This document shows positions 36,641-48,625 of a DNA stretch of 64,000 nucleotides, piece after piece. The notes below the pieces were generated by a model. It saw nothing but the letters and a program-made list of their open reading frames with translations, was not told the DNA's origin and ran no database searches. A program made the translations under genes and the position numbers. The DNA lies in the NCBI RefSeq assembly GCF_037975245.1, contig NC_092564.1, positions 6,703,984 through 6,767,983 on the forward strand. The letters run 5' to 3'. The DNA comes from Apostichopus japonicus. Taxonomy: Eukaryota > Echinodermata > Holothuroidea > Aspidochirotida > Stichopodidae. Position 1 is the first letter of the stretch, and the number at the start of each line of letters is the position of its first letter.

Positions 36641-39600
36641 TACGTGAGTATATCCTTAGTATTCAAAAGTATTCAAAGGGGCATTACTTGTTTTTTTTTT
36701 ATACAAAAGATTGTGGAGACCTAAACGAAACTCACTCAATAGGGAAATTCCCAGTGACGTAAGAAATGTTACAGAGGATAATAAATTGCTGACGACCATG
36801 TTGAGGATGATAGTGATATATAGTCATTGTTGCTTACTCAATTATTTCAGAAGGATTGTCCATGGGGTAAAATTACATTTCATAAAGGAAAGAGGAACAT
36901 CATGTAAGCCTCCTTGTGTAAAAAATGTCCTATGTAACGGTTTCGAGATATTGATGGTTGACATGGTTACTGTTTGTACCAAAAGTAAACAAAGGAAACA
37001 GATGCGGTATCGGTAAACGGAGAAAAAATAATCATGTCTCAGTCAGTATGAAAAGGTTTATTCAAATATGAGAAATAATTTTGAAATTTAATTTGAGCCT
37101 ATCGACGTTTCATGCCATTCGTTTGATAATTTCAGAATTGATAAATTGTTACGAAAAATATCAGGATGATTCAATAGTATTTGTAACACACTTTTACATA
37201 ACATATTGAGCTCGACATAAGATAGAACCAGTTTTGTATAACTGCAGGTAGTCAGATGATATAGACCAATATTGTTTCTGGGATACCCAGCAGCCCCCCT
37301 CCCCTCCCCTTTCCATCCCCACCCTCTATGTTCCACAATCACATTTGCTCAATTTGATCCTTTGGAAAAAAATGTTAATTATTAATTAACACAACTAAAT
37401 TACGTAGATAAAATGAAATATACCCTTTTATCTGTCACTGGAATTCAGTGGTTTACTATTATTTGAGTAAAGTCTAAAATGATGGAATTTTTTTTGAAGG
37501 TGATGATATAAAACGATAAACGACAATAACATTGCATTCAACATCGTGTGAATGCATCATGGCCACGTGACCAGAGATTCCCTTCAGAGCATTATAACAA
37601 AAGATTGACACAAAATGAATGACTCTTTTCTCTTTATGTGACAAGAATAATTGACAATGAAGACGAATAAAATCACTTCTTGTTGGTTTTCACTTCTGGT
37701 TTTTTTATTTTTTATCATCTAAAAATTGCCATTTTATGTTTCATGTCACTTATTGTGTTTCCTTTTGTTCCTTTTGTGTGTTATGTTGGTCATTGAGTCA
37801 CATATAGGCTATAGGATATGCACCACGTCGTAGTCACGACCCACAATAGTAATAATGTCATCAAGACCATATAGTCTTTACTTAAGGTTTTACTGTCAAT
37901 TAAATTCAAACAATTACGCCGGTGACGAACATTATTCTTTGGTTATGTGATAACGGATCTGCTCTATCTAAAGTCTTATCTTTGTCCATATATTACCCAT
38001 TCTAGTAAGATGACTTGTCGAAAGTTTAAGTAAGCTTACAAGACTGCATTTTATCGCGTAAATTGAAACATTCCTTTGGGCCTCTGGACCACGTGTTTAA
38101 AAAAAGGAACCCAAATGAATTGGCCAAGGGTAGCTGTGATTTGATTTTTATAGGGAGTTGCCATGACCTGAGCTCCATGAAAGCTCCCTGCATGCAGCGG
38201 TGCCGGGGGTGGGGTGGGTTGGGGGTTGATTGGGAACGTTCCCCTATAGTTTTGTGAAAAAATTCTCAAAGGTACCCCTTTTTACAGATTATAAGTGCCC
38301 CTTGTTGTTTATGCAAATTACCCTAATTCATTTTGTTTATTCAAAAGCGCACTTTTGTTGAAAAATTGCAGAAACAAAATACATTTAAAAAGAACAATTT
38401 TGTAGAAAACATTCCTATATTTGAAATTGTGGTAACTGAATGCAGAGAGAGGGGGTGGGGGAGTACATTGTGTCATGTTTTAAGAAAAGTTTGTGCTTTT
38501 GACTCCTGAAATCAAAGTCATATGCCCATTTACAGTACAAAAAATAACATTCTGCTGCCAAAAACAGTTACACCAAACAAACATTTAGCGTTATAACCAT
38601 TTATTGTTATTTCAAGCATTTTTCTTGTGTCTTGAATCTGATGAAAAGGAACTGATATAAACGGAACTTGAGGGATAAATTTAAAATATTCGTACTTATA
38701 AAGTAAAACAACCCAACGCAAAATATAGCAAAACATAAAGTTATCATCATTTACCTTACAGTTATTTAGTCTGGATATCTTTCCGTGTGTTTTATCTTCC
38801 TTCACACGTCGCCCCCTTTTTTTGGAGGGGGGGGGGGTGGGGGGCTTTTGTGTTTTCTTTCTTTGCCCTTTGCTCGACTGTAGTATTACGTTATATTAGT
38901 ATGTTATACTAGTAGGGGGGTCAGGGGTGAGGTGGGGTTAGTGCCAGTAAAAGCAAAATTGTATCATTATTCTTCCTCGATTATGAATATATGTCAGTAT
39001 GGTTATGGAGGAAAATAAACCGAGTTTATCTGGCTAACCTTACAGAACACAGAATACCAACAAAGTTAGCCTTCCGTATTTAAATGCAGTTTTGCTTTGC
39101 TTGTACAAAAATAAAACAAGAATTTACGAATTTTCTAGCTTTACCTTAAAGGTCGTCTGTAGCCTGTTCGTCCAAAGTTATATAATATAAAGTTGCACCA
39201 CAAAATGTGTTTATCAAATACCTTCTGTTATCAAGTAACATTCATTTTTTTCCCCCAACCAATCCCCAGTTACATAGAAACACAAATTAGAACAACAGCA
39301 ACAAAAAAACGACATGAAATACGAATTATAATAATACAAAAATCTTTTATTTAGTTTTGGTTGATAGATATGACATTGCTGACATTTTCAGCATTGTTCG
39401 AGTATTTTTTTTTAAGTCATTCTCTTTAAGTTATTTTGAAACAGCAATTTATTACTTTACCTAAAAGTTGACAGGTACATAAAAGTTAAGTGGACAAAAC
39501 AGTTGTAAAAACAAACTTGACTTGATGTAACAAGTACGGTTTAAGTGTCTTTGTTTTGTCCAGATCACCCTCTCCCCCCGCAAAAAAAAAAGAAAAAAAG

Positions 39601-40042
39601 GGATGACCGAAACCAAGTTTAATATGGAAACAGAAAACGAAAGTCCGCCAATTTTGTTAAAATTTGAAACGGTGGCTATAGCTATATCAATATATACAAA
39701 ATATTTAACTATTACATATTTTACATTGAAAAGCTCTATTTATACAAAAAAAAATGAAACGATAAGTGTGTATCTCCCGGTTCTCGTCGCGAGAGAACTT
39801 CAACGTAAAGTAACCTCTGTAATGCTTCTATTAAGCTTGTTATTTAACGTTAAGTTTGTCACAAATGGTGATTCCGTGTTCCCCTTTTCGACGAGAGATA
39901 AAGACCCTGTTACTTATATCGATATATACTAGTTTTGGCCTCACATATGCCCCCTTTGCCCAATAGCCTAACCAGTCACAATTTCTCATACAGCCTGTTC
40001 CATTTTCTCATTCCCAAGTCACGCTAATATCCCCTCCACCAC
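36641..40042. other. Gene-free interval
   Basis: No supported gene. A 101-codon frame at 36711-37016 and a 109-codon frame at 39603-39932 (plus strand) show no recognisable domain. G-rich tracts lie at 38206-38227, 38450-38463, 38825-38844 and 38913-38940. Confidence 0.5.
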
Positions 40043-40219
40043 CAGGCGGATCCAGGGTTTAATAATGGAAGGATGGTCGCTGAAGCGGACTTCCATATAG
40101 AGATCTGGGGCACCCCCCTCCCCCGTTAAAGAATATATGGATCAATTTAAGGCGAAATGTGGAAATTAAATTGAGTGTTTTCTGTGAGGTAGTACATCCC
40201 CCTCTAGATCACGCTCCTG
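40043..40219. mobile_element. Decayed hAT-like MITE (CAGGCGGATCCAGGG ends)
   Basis: The left end CAGGCGGATCCAGGG at 40043 and the right end, read on the minus strand from 40219, CAGGAGCGTGATCTAGAGG align as imperfect TIRs around a GATC core. This matches the common hAT MITE end of the CAGGGGCGGATCCAG type. About 177 bp, no coding frame, an internal C-rich tract. The 8-bp flanks do not match, so the target duplication has decayed or the boundaries are slightly off. Confidence 0.5.
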
Positions 40220-41375
40220 TGCTCATAACCCGAACATTCGAGGCTACATAACAAAATCCGACCTTAACCTCAATCAAACTATATTATAAGCAAACACGTA
40301 TAGCATCATGTACTAAGAAATTAGGCTTCAAACGCAAGGAACTATGTAAGCTTTAAAGCTATAAGTAAATCCAAACAATAATAAAAACAATAATAACATA
40401 ATATGTATCTTATTGCCTTATACCTGGACAGTTATAATACCCAAATATGGCATTCTATACTTGTTTTATTTACCAATACAGATGTTTTGACGAGAATGAA
40501 ACAGACCATGTGACACGGTACAGACATTAGATGGCTAAGCTGCAAGTAAATGGAAGAGGAATCCAGTTGAGAGAAGGAAGATAGTTCGACCGGGGAGATA
40601 ACTGGCTTGAGTGACGGCTGCGATACGGGACACGAGGCGCTCAAATGATGAGTGATCCTCTAGTTGGGATGAGAGAAACAAACATTACTCCACAATGAAT
40701 CATTGTTAGGCTAACTATTTCAATCATTATCTCTTTTATCATATATTTTCTTATGTTGTTGTTATATATAATTTACATGCTTTATTTTTCGGTCTTCTTC
40801 CATGAATAAAGGACTTTGTTCTGTTCCAATCGGCAAACTCAAAGACATTTTGTAAAAACGATTAAAAATGATAAGAACTTTTTTTTTACCGTCTCAACTC
40901 TTCTTTTTTTTCCCCAGTTAGTCGGTGAAATAAAAGATACTGAATCAACCTTCAGAAAGTTATAAAGAGGATATAAGGTACATGGAATACCTATTTGATT
41001 TTCAAGGATAAGGCTGGTCTGTGTTGAAACCGACAATGGACGGTGTAATTAGGGTTTACGATGGCCTTCTTAATTCGTCAGGGTCGAAAAAGTTTTTGTC
41101 TGAAAATGTTAAGGTTTTTGCTCTACATGTAATGACTCCCATCAGATATGTTTTGGTTACTTGGGAATAACTGCAGTGGATAAAGAGATAATAATTCATA
41201 ACTAAATCAGGCTGGTTCGTCTGTAGTTCGCCTCTACATTTACGGACGTTATACATACTATGTACAATGTCACCCTTGGTGAGCAGAGAGAGAAAGTTAA
41301 AATCAGCCACGCTGGAGTAGGTCTGTAAATTGGTTTACTGGATCAGAAGGCAGAGATGCAGATAGTAGCAAAGTA
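40220..41375. other. Gene-free interval
   Basis: AT-rich sequence; no element or gene recognised. Confidence 0.55.
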
Positions 41376-41472
41376 TTGAGGGAGATGGGAGGGACAGATG
41401 GGAGGGAGAGAGATGGAGAGGACTGGGAGGGGAGGGGAGGGAAGGGGGTGGGGGAGGGAGGGAAGGGGGTGT
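41376..41472 (+). repeat. Purine/G-rich minisatellite (GGGAGATGGGAGGGA-like), quadruplex-prone
   Basis: About 97 bp almost free of C, with repeated GATGGGAGGGA and GGGAAGGGGGTG units. Open frames on both strands here are repeat-derived. Confidence 0.85.
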
Positions 41473-41787
41473 TACAACAGCAATGTTCACAGCCAAGCTA
41501 TATCCATGCCATGAGTACAGTACAAGTACAGTACAATACATGTTTCAATTGGGTACGCTTTTCATTTGGTGGAGTGATTATTAAATATCATCAGCTACCC
41601 CTCCCCCCTAACCCTCCCCTCTCTCTCTCCATAGACCCACCTTTCATTTTCCAGCTGTCAGTTAATCCCTCTGAAAATTTGACCAGATTATTTCCGGTCT
41701 GATTTTCAATAAGAGTGTCAACCTTTGTCATGTTCACAGGTTTTTTCTTTTCTTCTACAACAGATTATCTTTCAAGATACACCGCTC

Positions 41788-41830
41788 CTCGTTTCAATCC
41801 AACCCCAACCCCCACCCCAACCCCCACCCC
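41788..41830 (+). repeat. (CCCCAACCCCCA)n C-rich repeat
   Basis: Imperfect ACCCCCACCCCA units followed by a pyrimidine-rich stretch. Quadruplex-prone on the minus strand. Confidence 0.85.
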
Positions 41831-43426
41831 TCCGACTTCCTCTCCCTACTCCCTCTCACTCCCGCGCTATCATTTTCTTTCCCGGAAAATTACAGTGATG
41901 TCATTTGCTGCTAAACAGATGAAGTCATCCAGATGTCTATATATGCAACTCAACGTATTCGTACAGCATTCAACCACATAGATTTACTTTATTTATGACT
42001 TGCCTTAACAGTCCAAAACAGCGTGCATTGTCATTGCAAACACCATAGCAACTATATCGTGTAGTATTCAACCACCATACTAATATGAAGCCTCTCCATT
42101 ACATTGAATCGTATGTGCATGCCGAATCACAAAATTTCAGTATTTGAGTGTTTTTCAGTATAAGCAGTATGATATACATTATTTTATATTAGATCACATG
42201 TTAGAACTGTTCGTGCCATTAGTATGACATGAAAGTACATTACAAAGCGGAAATGCCGTTCAAAAAAATGCCACACCTGGTTGTACGTTATTCAATAACG
42301 AACTCAAGAAAGGTTAACGATAACATAATGACGTAAATAGCGTTATGCAGATGAAACAATTAAACCTCTTTCTGAGTCTGGTTTATGAATTCCGATCCCT
42401 CTCCAACCTTCTTACGATGAGAATTTGCTGCTGTTCTTTAACGAATACCCCCCACAAAAAAAAAAAAGTCTACCGCAAACCACGGCAACAAAGGAGTGGG
42501 AACAGTCAAGGGGGTGGGGTGGCGGGATATACGTAGAATATACGTTCGGATATATATTAAGGTCTCTTAGGGACAGACAAAATTCGCCCTAAAGATACTT
42601 TGGCAAAGTCTCATGGAATTACAATGAACTCATGGAATGGTGCAACTAATGATATCGCAGGTGACACTATTTCTTTGCTTGCCCCCAAATACACCTATTC
42701 CAACCCCCTCTTCTCCTTCCCAACAAGCAAACATGATAGAAACAAGAAAATGTTAACATACTTTGGAAAACTTTAGCATTCAAATGTCCTGAAAACCCCA
42801 AGATGTGTTTTCGTTTTGTTTTGAAATGATCCTTATTAATGTCTGAGAAAAAGGTGTTGACACTTACAACCTGCAGAACAGAACGTCAAAGACTAAACTT
42901 TCGGAACAGAGCAGAGGGTGATTGCTAAAAAGGTTATCTGCCTTTGAATTTCATAGGTGGGGGGGTAGGTGATCGACCGGGCGGGGGGGTGTCAGGAAGG
43001 AGTTGTATTGTTACTTATTTCTTCTGTAATGAGTGCTGGTACCTAATCCGAATCCGCTGTATAAGCACAGAACCTCACACTTAACAGGCAAACTATTTCT
43101 TGCATTGACAAAATATGAGAACAATATTCTTCAATAGGTATTTTTTATAGTCGATTTTTAATGAAAAGCTTTCATGCTAAAACTGTAACTAAAACAAAGC
43201 AAAAAATGCTGACAAAATTATCAAATTCAAGATGTACTTAACAACATGATTGCTTGTAAATTCTATCTTTTAGTAAAGGAAATTCAACAAGATAGTCCAG
43301 AGGTAAATTTGTTTGTAACTGGTGAAGAGGAAAAATGTTCTAGGCATTTTAGTGAAATTTGCAAACAATTCCTCTTAAAGCGTTATCGAGGTCTTAATAA
43401 TTGACATTATCACAGATTGTACCAGA
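41831..43426. other. Gene-free interval
   Basis: No gene recognised. G-rich tracts near 42508-42524 and 42957-42993. Confidence 0.55.
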
Positions 43427-43688
43427 GTGAATTTGAAGCAAACAGCTGTGATGTCATAATTGCAAACTGGCAGAAAATGCTTCCATTTTATCCTTTAATT
43501 TTCACATTATTGTGTAGACCTTTGATTTGATAGGGTTCCAACCTTACCTAAGGGGATGTGAAGTTTAGCAATACAGAAATTGCTGTAATGTGTAAGTATT
43601 GAGAAAATAGGATAAACATTTTAAAGAAAAAATAACGAAATTTGTCAGTGTGCTTCTAAGACATCACACTTGTTTGCTTCAAGTTCAC
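43427..43688. mobile_element. Foldback/MITE-like element with imperfect arms of about 80 bp
   Basis: The left arm begins GTGAATTTGAAGCAAACA at 43427. The minus-strand read of the right arm begins GTGAACTTGAAGCAAACA from 43688. The two continue to match imperfectly (TGTGATGTC, then TA..GCA.ACTG.CA, then TTTAA and TCCTATT-like pieces) for about 80 bp, leaving a loop of about 95 bp. Arms outside 43427-43688 do not match, so these are probable ends. Long inverted arms with a short core are typical of foldback elements and long-TIR MITEs. No target duplication is clear and no coding frame exists. Confidence 0.7.
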
Positions 43689-45576
43689 GTTTGGAGGAAA
43701 ACCTATGCACGCTTCAAATTAACATATCAGCAGAAAATGAAAATTTTACCAGAATGAAACTTTGTAATCAATTTATACGAACGAAAACAACAATTTGACT
43801 TTTGCACTATTCATCCAGAGTAAATTCTATAATTGTATAGAAATTACTTAATTTTTCTTAAAATATTATTCTTACTGAAGAGCTTTGTTAACATTTGGAT
43901 TACAAAGCGAAAACTATTATTTAAGGGTATCAGAAATAACCCAAACATGCCGAACAAAATGCCCTCCATAATAGTCACTCGTGGCCAACTTTAAAAAAAA
44001 ATGTTTTCTGAAAAAGCAAATTTTTTAATCAAATTTAGAAAGTACTAATTTTCAATATACTAAAATGTTAAGCCATGACCTGTAAGAACAAGATCAGAAA
44101 GTTTCTACAAAAACAATTGCGACTGTAGCGATATATATTAGGAAATGGAACATTACAATTTCATTTTTAATTTTTGATTTGAATTGAAAAATAAATGAAA
44201 TAAATAACCAACTAGAAGCACCGTAGTACAATATAGTTTTGAGAGTGACTCCTACATGAAAATATTAAAATAATACCATGAGAGATACAGGATAAGAAAA
44301 AAAAACTACAAAAAGCGCATTTTTGCCTACAATAGGAAGCGAAAACGTGACGTAAAGAGTCAAAAATATCAACTCGCTAACGTACATTTAGAACTCCATG
44401 TTACTGTTTCGTTTCAACACTGAAGAAGTGGAAATGAATAAAGGTTGCCAGGTGTAATAATCAATTGTATAAAAAAAATGGTTATAGTGATAAAAACGAA
44501 TTATACGAGGTGTAAATTGACCACTAATGCACGTAAAATGTTTTGGTCATTGACCATAAACCATCGAAAACGTATAAAAAGTGAATTATTGCGGATGTAA
44601 AGTGGAAAGATAAAACATAAGTGATTTGTCGTTACAATTTAAAAAAATAAAATAATATCTTATAAAAATGATATTGTCTAATAATTGTCGTTTTTATGTC
44701 TTTACATTTTTTTTAACTCTGACCTGCTTTTAAATGAAAAAAAAATAGTATTAAAATTTAAAACAAAATGAAAGGTAGAATGGAAGAAATATTAAAGCTA
44801 AACGGTCGATACTTTGTGATTTGAATGTCGATTTCTTTTTTTGTGCTTTTTTTTAGAGTTTTATTGTTGTATAAAAAGAACATTGAACTTTTTGTAAGTC
44901 CGTCGTATGGTCAACCACAGTTATTCTTTCTTGGAAATCTTTTATACGTAGATAATTATTGAATGACACGCCAGTCAACCAAATGTCTCAGGTAATGGGC
45001 ACTTTCAAGGTTAACGTAAACTTCAGCTGTGGTTATATAAACTTTGAAGAAAAGATATTAAAAATGTGAGATGAACCATTTGCTTAAATTTGATAATTAA
45101 GTTTTGCCTACTATAGTAAATGCAGATAATGTTATGGAAACGCTTTAGAGAAACATATACGGTGAGATATGATGTGCTAACAAGGAAATCACCATTAATT
45201 GAGTGTAAATGAATATTCATGAAGCTCCATTTCATATCGTGTGTCATGTACAGTAGCTGGAAGGCCGGAAGTGATGTCATTTCTTTCCCGTTGCACTATA
45301 GGAAAAGGAAAAGAGACGATCCTCAATCACTTCCCAGTGTATTAAATTTACTGATTCTATTCAGAGTTTATATGTCCTATACGTCAGTATATAATTTAAT
45401 TTATTACGTATTGCACATGTTTTTGTGACATGAGAGATATTCAATAAAAGAATCTAAGAAAACCAATCGTGACGATATCGTTGCAAAAATCAAGCCAATT
45501 ATTGTCAGCCCGCGAGTCCATACATGAAGGTCTTGATCACATGTTCATGACCAAATATAGGTAATAATATCAAATA
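43689..45576. other. Gene-free interval
   Basis: Very AT-rich sequence; nothing recognised. An open frame at 45023-45280 (minus) lacks supporting signs. Confidence 0.55.
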
Positions 45577-45580
45577 TATG

Positions 45581-45628
<48 letters not shown>

Positions 45629-45640
45629 TATATAAAAATA

Positions 45641-45728
<88 letters not shown>
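45577..45728. repeat. (TA)n tract forming the 3' tail of a SINE
   Basis: About 150 bp of TA with a few AAATA interruptions. On the minus strand it directly follows the SINE body, so it is probably an expanded retroposon tail. Confidence 0.85.
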
Positions 45729-45731
<3 letters not shown>

Positions 45732-45849
45732 GAAAACGTAATGAGAAGGAAAATCCAGAACAGTGAAAAAACTTCCAGCCTCCACCGGGATTCGAATCCG
45801 GGCCTCCCGCTTTGCACGCGGACACCTTAACCAACTAGGCCATGGACGC
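45729..45849 (-). mobile_element. tRNA-Cys-like SINE
   Basis: On the minus strand a 72-base tRNA-like head (45849-45778) is followed by a T-rich body of about 50 bases (TTTTTTCACTGTTCTGG, TTCCTTCTCATTACG) and then the TA tail. A tRNA-derived head, short body and simple-repeat tail is standard SINE structure. The internal A and B boxes of the head would provide the RNA polymerase III promoter. It has no protein-coding capacity; open frames across it continue into the TA tract. No convincing target duplication was found. Confidence 0.75.
45778..45849 (-). tRNA. tRNA-Cys(GCA)-like head, probably a SINE head or pseudogene
   Basis: A cloverleaf folds: acceptor GCGTCCA with TGGAGGC (one G-G mismatch), D stem GCCT/AGGT, anticodon stem TCCGC/GCGGG with a 7-base loop GTGCAAA (anticodon GCA), T stem CCGGA/CCCGG with loop TTCGAAT (one A-C mismatch). 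Box A and box B are readable. Two stem mismatches and the attached SINE body with TA tail argue against a working tRNA gene. tRNAscan-style scoring would decide. Confidence 0.6.
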
Positions 45850-46201
45850 TGATTGTATGTCCAGAGGTTCGAACCGGTAAGGAAGGTCGTAATTTCACTG
45901 TACATGTTGCATGTGATCATTTATAGCGTTACCCAACACATATTCTGGAAAACATTCTGCCCGTGATAAAAAAGTCACTTCGAAAAGAACCTGAACACTT
46001 ACACCAAACATGACGTTATCGCTATTAAACTTATCTTGTTCTCAGAGCCAGTTCCATTACAAAACGAATGTGCTCATGTAATCGTTACTGATGAATCATA
46101 GATGTTTGGTTTTCAAGATGGCGTGGTTGAAACCTCTAACGTCAAGATAGAGTCTGGGAATCAAAAATCAAAACAAAATAAAATTCACTCTCAAGTCCAC
46201 T
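45850..46201. other. Gene-free interval
   Basis: Unique-looking AT-rich sequence between two mobile elements; nothing recognised. Confidence 0.55.
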
Positions 46202-46488
46202 CAGGGACGGATCCAAGATTTTACAAAAGAGGAAGTGGCTTGATGTTGACTATTGTGTATTGGTATGTGCCCCCCCCCCCTCCCCCGACCTCCCCAATAA
46301 AAGGTAAGATTTGCTACATGAAATGGTGCATGCTGATGCATAATTATAGGCTATAAATGAGGTCTTTTATTAGGCCTACATGCATAATTGTGTAAATAAG
46401 TATTTTCATTTTCTTTACGTTGGCCTGAAAAGGGACGGGATGTACACCGCCCTCAGCCCAACACCCCATCTCCGTCGATCCGCGCCTG
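46202..46488. mobile_element. Decayed hAT-like MITE (CAGGGACGGATCC ends)
   Basis: The left end at 46202 reads CAGGGACGGATCCAAG. The right end, read on the minus strand from 46488, reads CAGGCGCGGATCGACG. They align as imperfect TIRs of the same CAGGGGCGGATCC type as the element at 40043. About 287 bp with an internal poly-C and no transposase. The 8-base flanks (AGTCCACT and TCCCTCAC) only roughly agree, so the target duplication is degraded. Confidence 0.6.
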
Positions 46489-47358
46489 TCCCTCACCTTA
46501 CATTGTGACTGTGACGCTGTAACTATGACGGTATTAGTTCAAGTTAAGAAATTCCAAGTCCATTCGCAAAGAAATAGATTCTACGCAAGGTGGCACACAT
46601 AATGATATGCATTTAACTTAACACCGAATATTTGTTAAGGCGTTAGCATTATCTGATGATCTGTGGTACAGAGTTACACTACTTTGCAGCTACAACCCTG
46701 AAAATGAGATGGCCGTAATTCTTTGTCCGACTTACAGGTAGGCTACATCAAGCAAGAATTTGTTGGAGGATCTAAGATTGAGTATAGGGAGATGCTTCTC
46801 GAATCATAGATACTTTGTAGCCAAATGATGAAATGTGTACAAACTCCCCATTATGAGAGCTGCACTTACTTGAGTGGTTGCCATATACTCCACTGTACAG
46901 ACCGACGTAAAGGGAGGTTATTTCCCGCGTCTAACATCGCTGAATAAACCGCGGGAAAACATGAACCGTTATTTAGTCAAATCCTGAAACAAAGCATTAC
47001 AGATTATGCCCACTTTCAGTTTGAGGGTGAATGAACAAGTTAGTTATCGTGTAATTATAATATTGAAATATTTATTATAATATTATTATTTTAATGTTTC
47101 TTTCCTCGTTTCATATTATCCAATCTTACTTTTTTTTAAACATTTATTCAATATTGTTTGGAATCCATGTACTTAATAAAATAAAAAAGAGTAAAAAATT
47201 CAGCTAGTATGTATGTACATCACATATATCGTTAGACGCATTTAAGTAGGATAACATGAAAGAAAAATATTAAAACAATTGTTTTACAAATATTAACCTA
47301 CATAAGTAAAAGAATAACAGAAAAATGACTGAGAAATTTTAGCCAATTGAAGAGAAAA
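46489..47358. other. Gene-free interval
   Basis: AT-rich sequence; no gene or element recognised. Confidence 0.55.
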
Positions 47359-47482
47359 AGCAAAGAAATTTATGGCTATAGAGACGGGATTCGAACCAGA
47401 TTCGAACGGGATTGCAGACGCCGGGATTGTAACCCATGAGTCCATTAGTTCGAATCCAGTTCTAGCAATAAATTTCTTTGCT
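47359..47482. mobile_element. tRNA-like foldback repeat (two inverted box-B-type ends)
   Basis: The left arm AGCAAAGAAATTTATGGCTA, ending in GGATTCGAACC, is the inverse of the right arm, AGTTCGAATCC followed by TAGCAATAAATTTCTTTGCT. The arms are about 38 bases. The core contains a third ATTCGAA and a GC-rich stretch (GCAGACGCCGGGATTG). Each arm carries a box B-like GTTCGAATCC, on opposite strands. It looks like a tRNA-derived sequence inserted or copied head to head, but no full cloverleaf was found on either strand. Confidence 0.6.
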
Positions 47483-48518
47483 TTGCTTGCCAAAAATGTT
47501 ATAAAAAAAGGAGTAATTTATGTTGGGTTTAATTAAGTTGCAGTAGTACAGAAATATAAGTATCATACTATAGATAACGCTACATCGATAAACTGTGAAG
47601 GAATAGTACCAGGCACCATTCAGTAACCTATAGTAATACAAATATGTAAGTATAATGTTATATAAAAAATATGTATAATATATTATATATAGAAATATAT
47701 ATATAAATCAATTTAAAACTCCCATTAAGTTACATAGTAATACCAAATCAACAGTATCAGGTTCCAGTATAATGCATATCGAAACATATAGAGAATTAAG
47801 TTCGAGTTTGAGACTCCATTAACAAATAATATCAGGCCTCCTCATTCAAGATGAGCAACGGATGAGCGCCCGCAATATAGTTCTTAATTACGGCGTGAAC
47901 TTGGCATGGATCAATTACAACGCAGAGGTGAGGCAGCAGCAACATGTAAAGACTGCTTTATATGTTGGTGTTGTTCGTATCCTGGTTGAGTTTGCTTTGG
48001 TAAAGCATTCTTTCTTATACAGCTGGCTTCTGAGTAGTTTACCTCCACTCTCGTCAGGCTTGGCATTTTTGTAAACTTGTTTTAAAATTTAAACAATTTT
48101 TGATAAATCTTTGGTACTATACCGATACTAAATTTATATTACTACAAAAAAAGTCGATAAGCTTCACACGTCTTACTAGTCAGTCTTAACATTTCAATAA
48201 TTTCAAACTGGTTGCTACAAATGCTTTTTGATAATATATACGATATGAAAAAGTGTTTATGCGCCGAACCTTATAGAAAAGTGAGGAACAAATGATTACG
48301 CACTATTCAATAATGTTAACTCTGGGAAAGGGCTTAGAAGGTTCTCGAAATCTAATCACTTGCAATATTGTTTTATTTAATGCTCGACAAGTTTGGTAAA
48401 ATCGGCGAACAAATTCAAAATGGTGTTTAAGTTCACACGTCAGTTTGACATGACCATTAGCAATTTGTTTAGACTATAGTAGATTACATTAATTTAGCTT
48501 CAATGACAGTACACACAT
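47483..48518. other. Gene-free interval
   Basis: AT-rich sequence; nothing recognised. Confidence 0.55.
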
Positions 48519-48625
48519 ATCAAAATCAAACAAAACTGTTAACAATCTGCTTATCCACTGCTTATCCTGCTAGGATCGAAACGTCAGGCCCTCTTACTTT
48601 TACATACTACACACATATTGCAGAG
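48519..48625. mobile_element. Rearranged copy of the repeat at 63401-63521
   Basis: 48519-48558 matches the reverse complement of 63481-63521 (AATCAAACAAAACTGTTA, CTGCTTATCCAC). It is joined directly to 48561-48600, which matches 63419-63455 in the forward direction (CCTGCTAGGATCGAAACGTC, then CTTACTTTTACA). The 5' half of the putative ribozyme core is missing here, but the GAAAC box is intact. The junction has a repeated CTGCTTATCC, suggesting microhomology. Confidence 0.7.

Noticed and set aside
36711-37016. 101-codon plus-strand frame
   Set aside because: No recognisable domain, no GC rise compared with its surroundings and no convincing splice signals.
39603-39932. 109-codon plus-strand frame
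   Set aside because: Ile/Thr/Lys-rich translation of AT-rich DNA without domain or context support.
45570-45920. Open frames of 90-116 codons on the minus strand with a [15 protein letters not shown]-like start
   Set aside because: They translate the tRNA-like SINE head and the TA tail, so they are repeat-derived and not genes.
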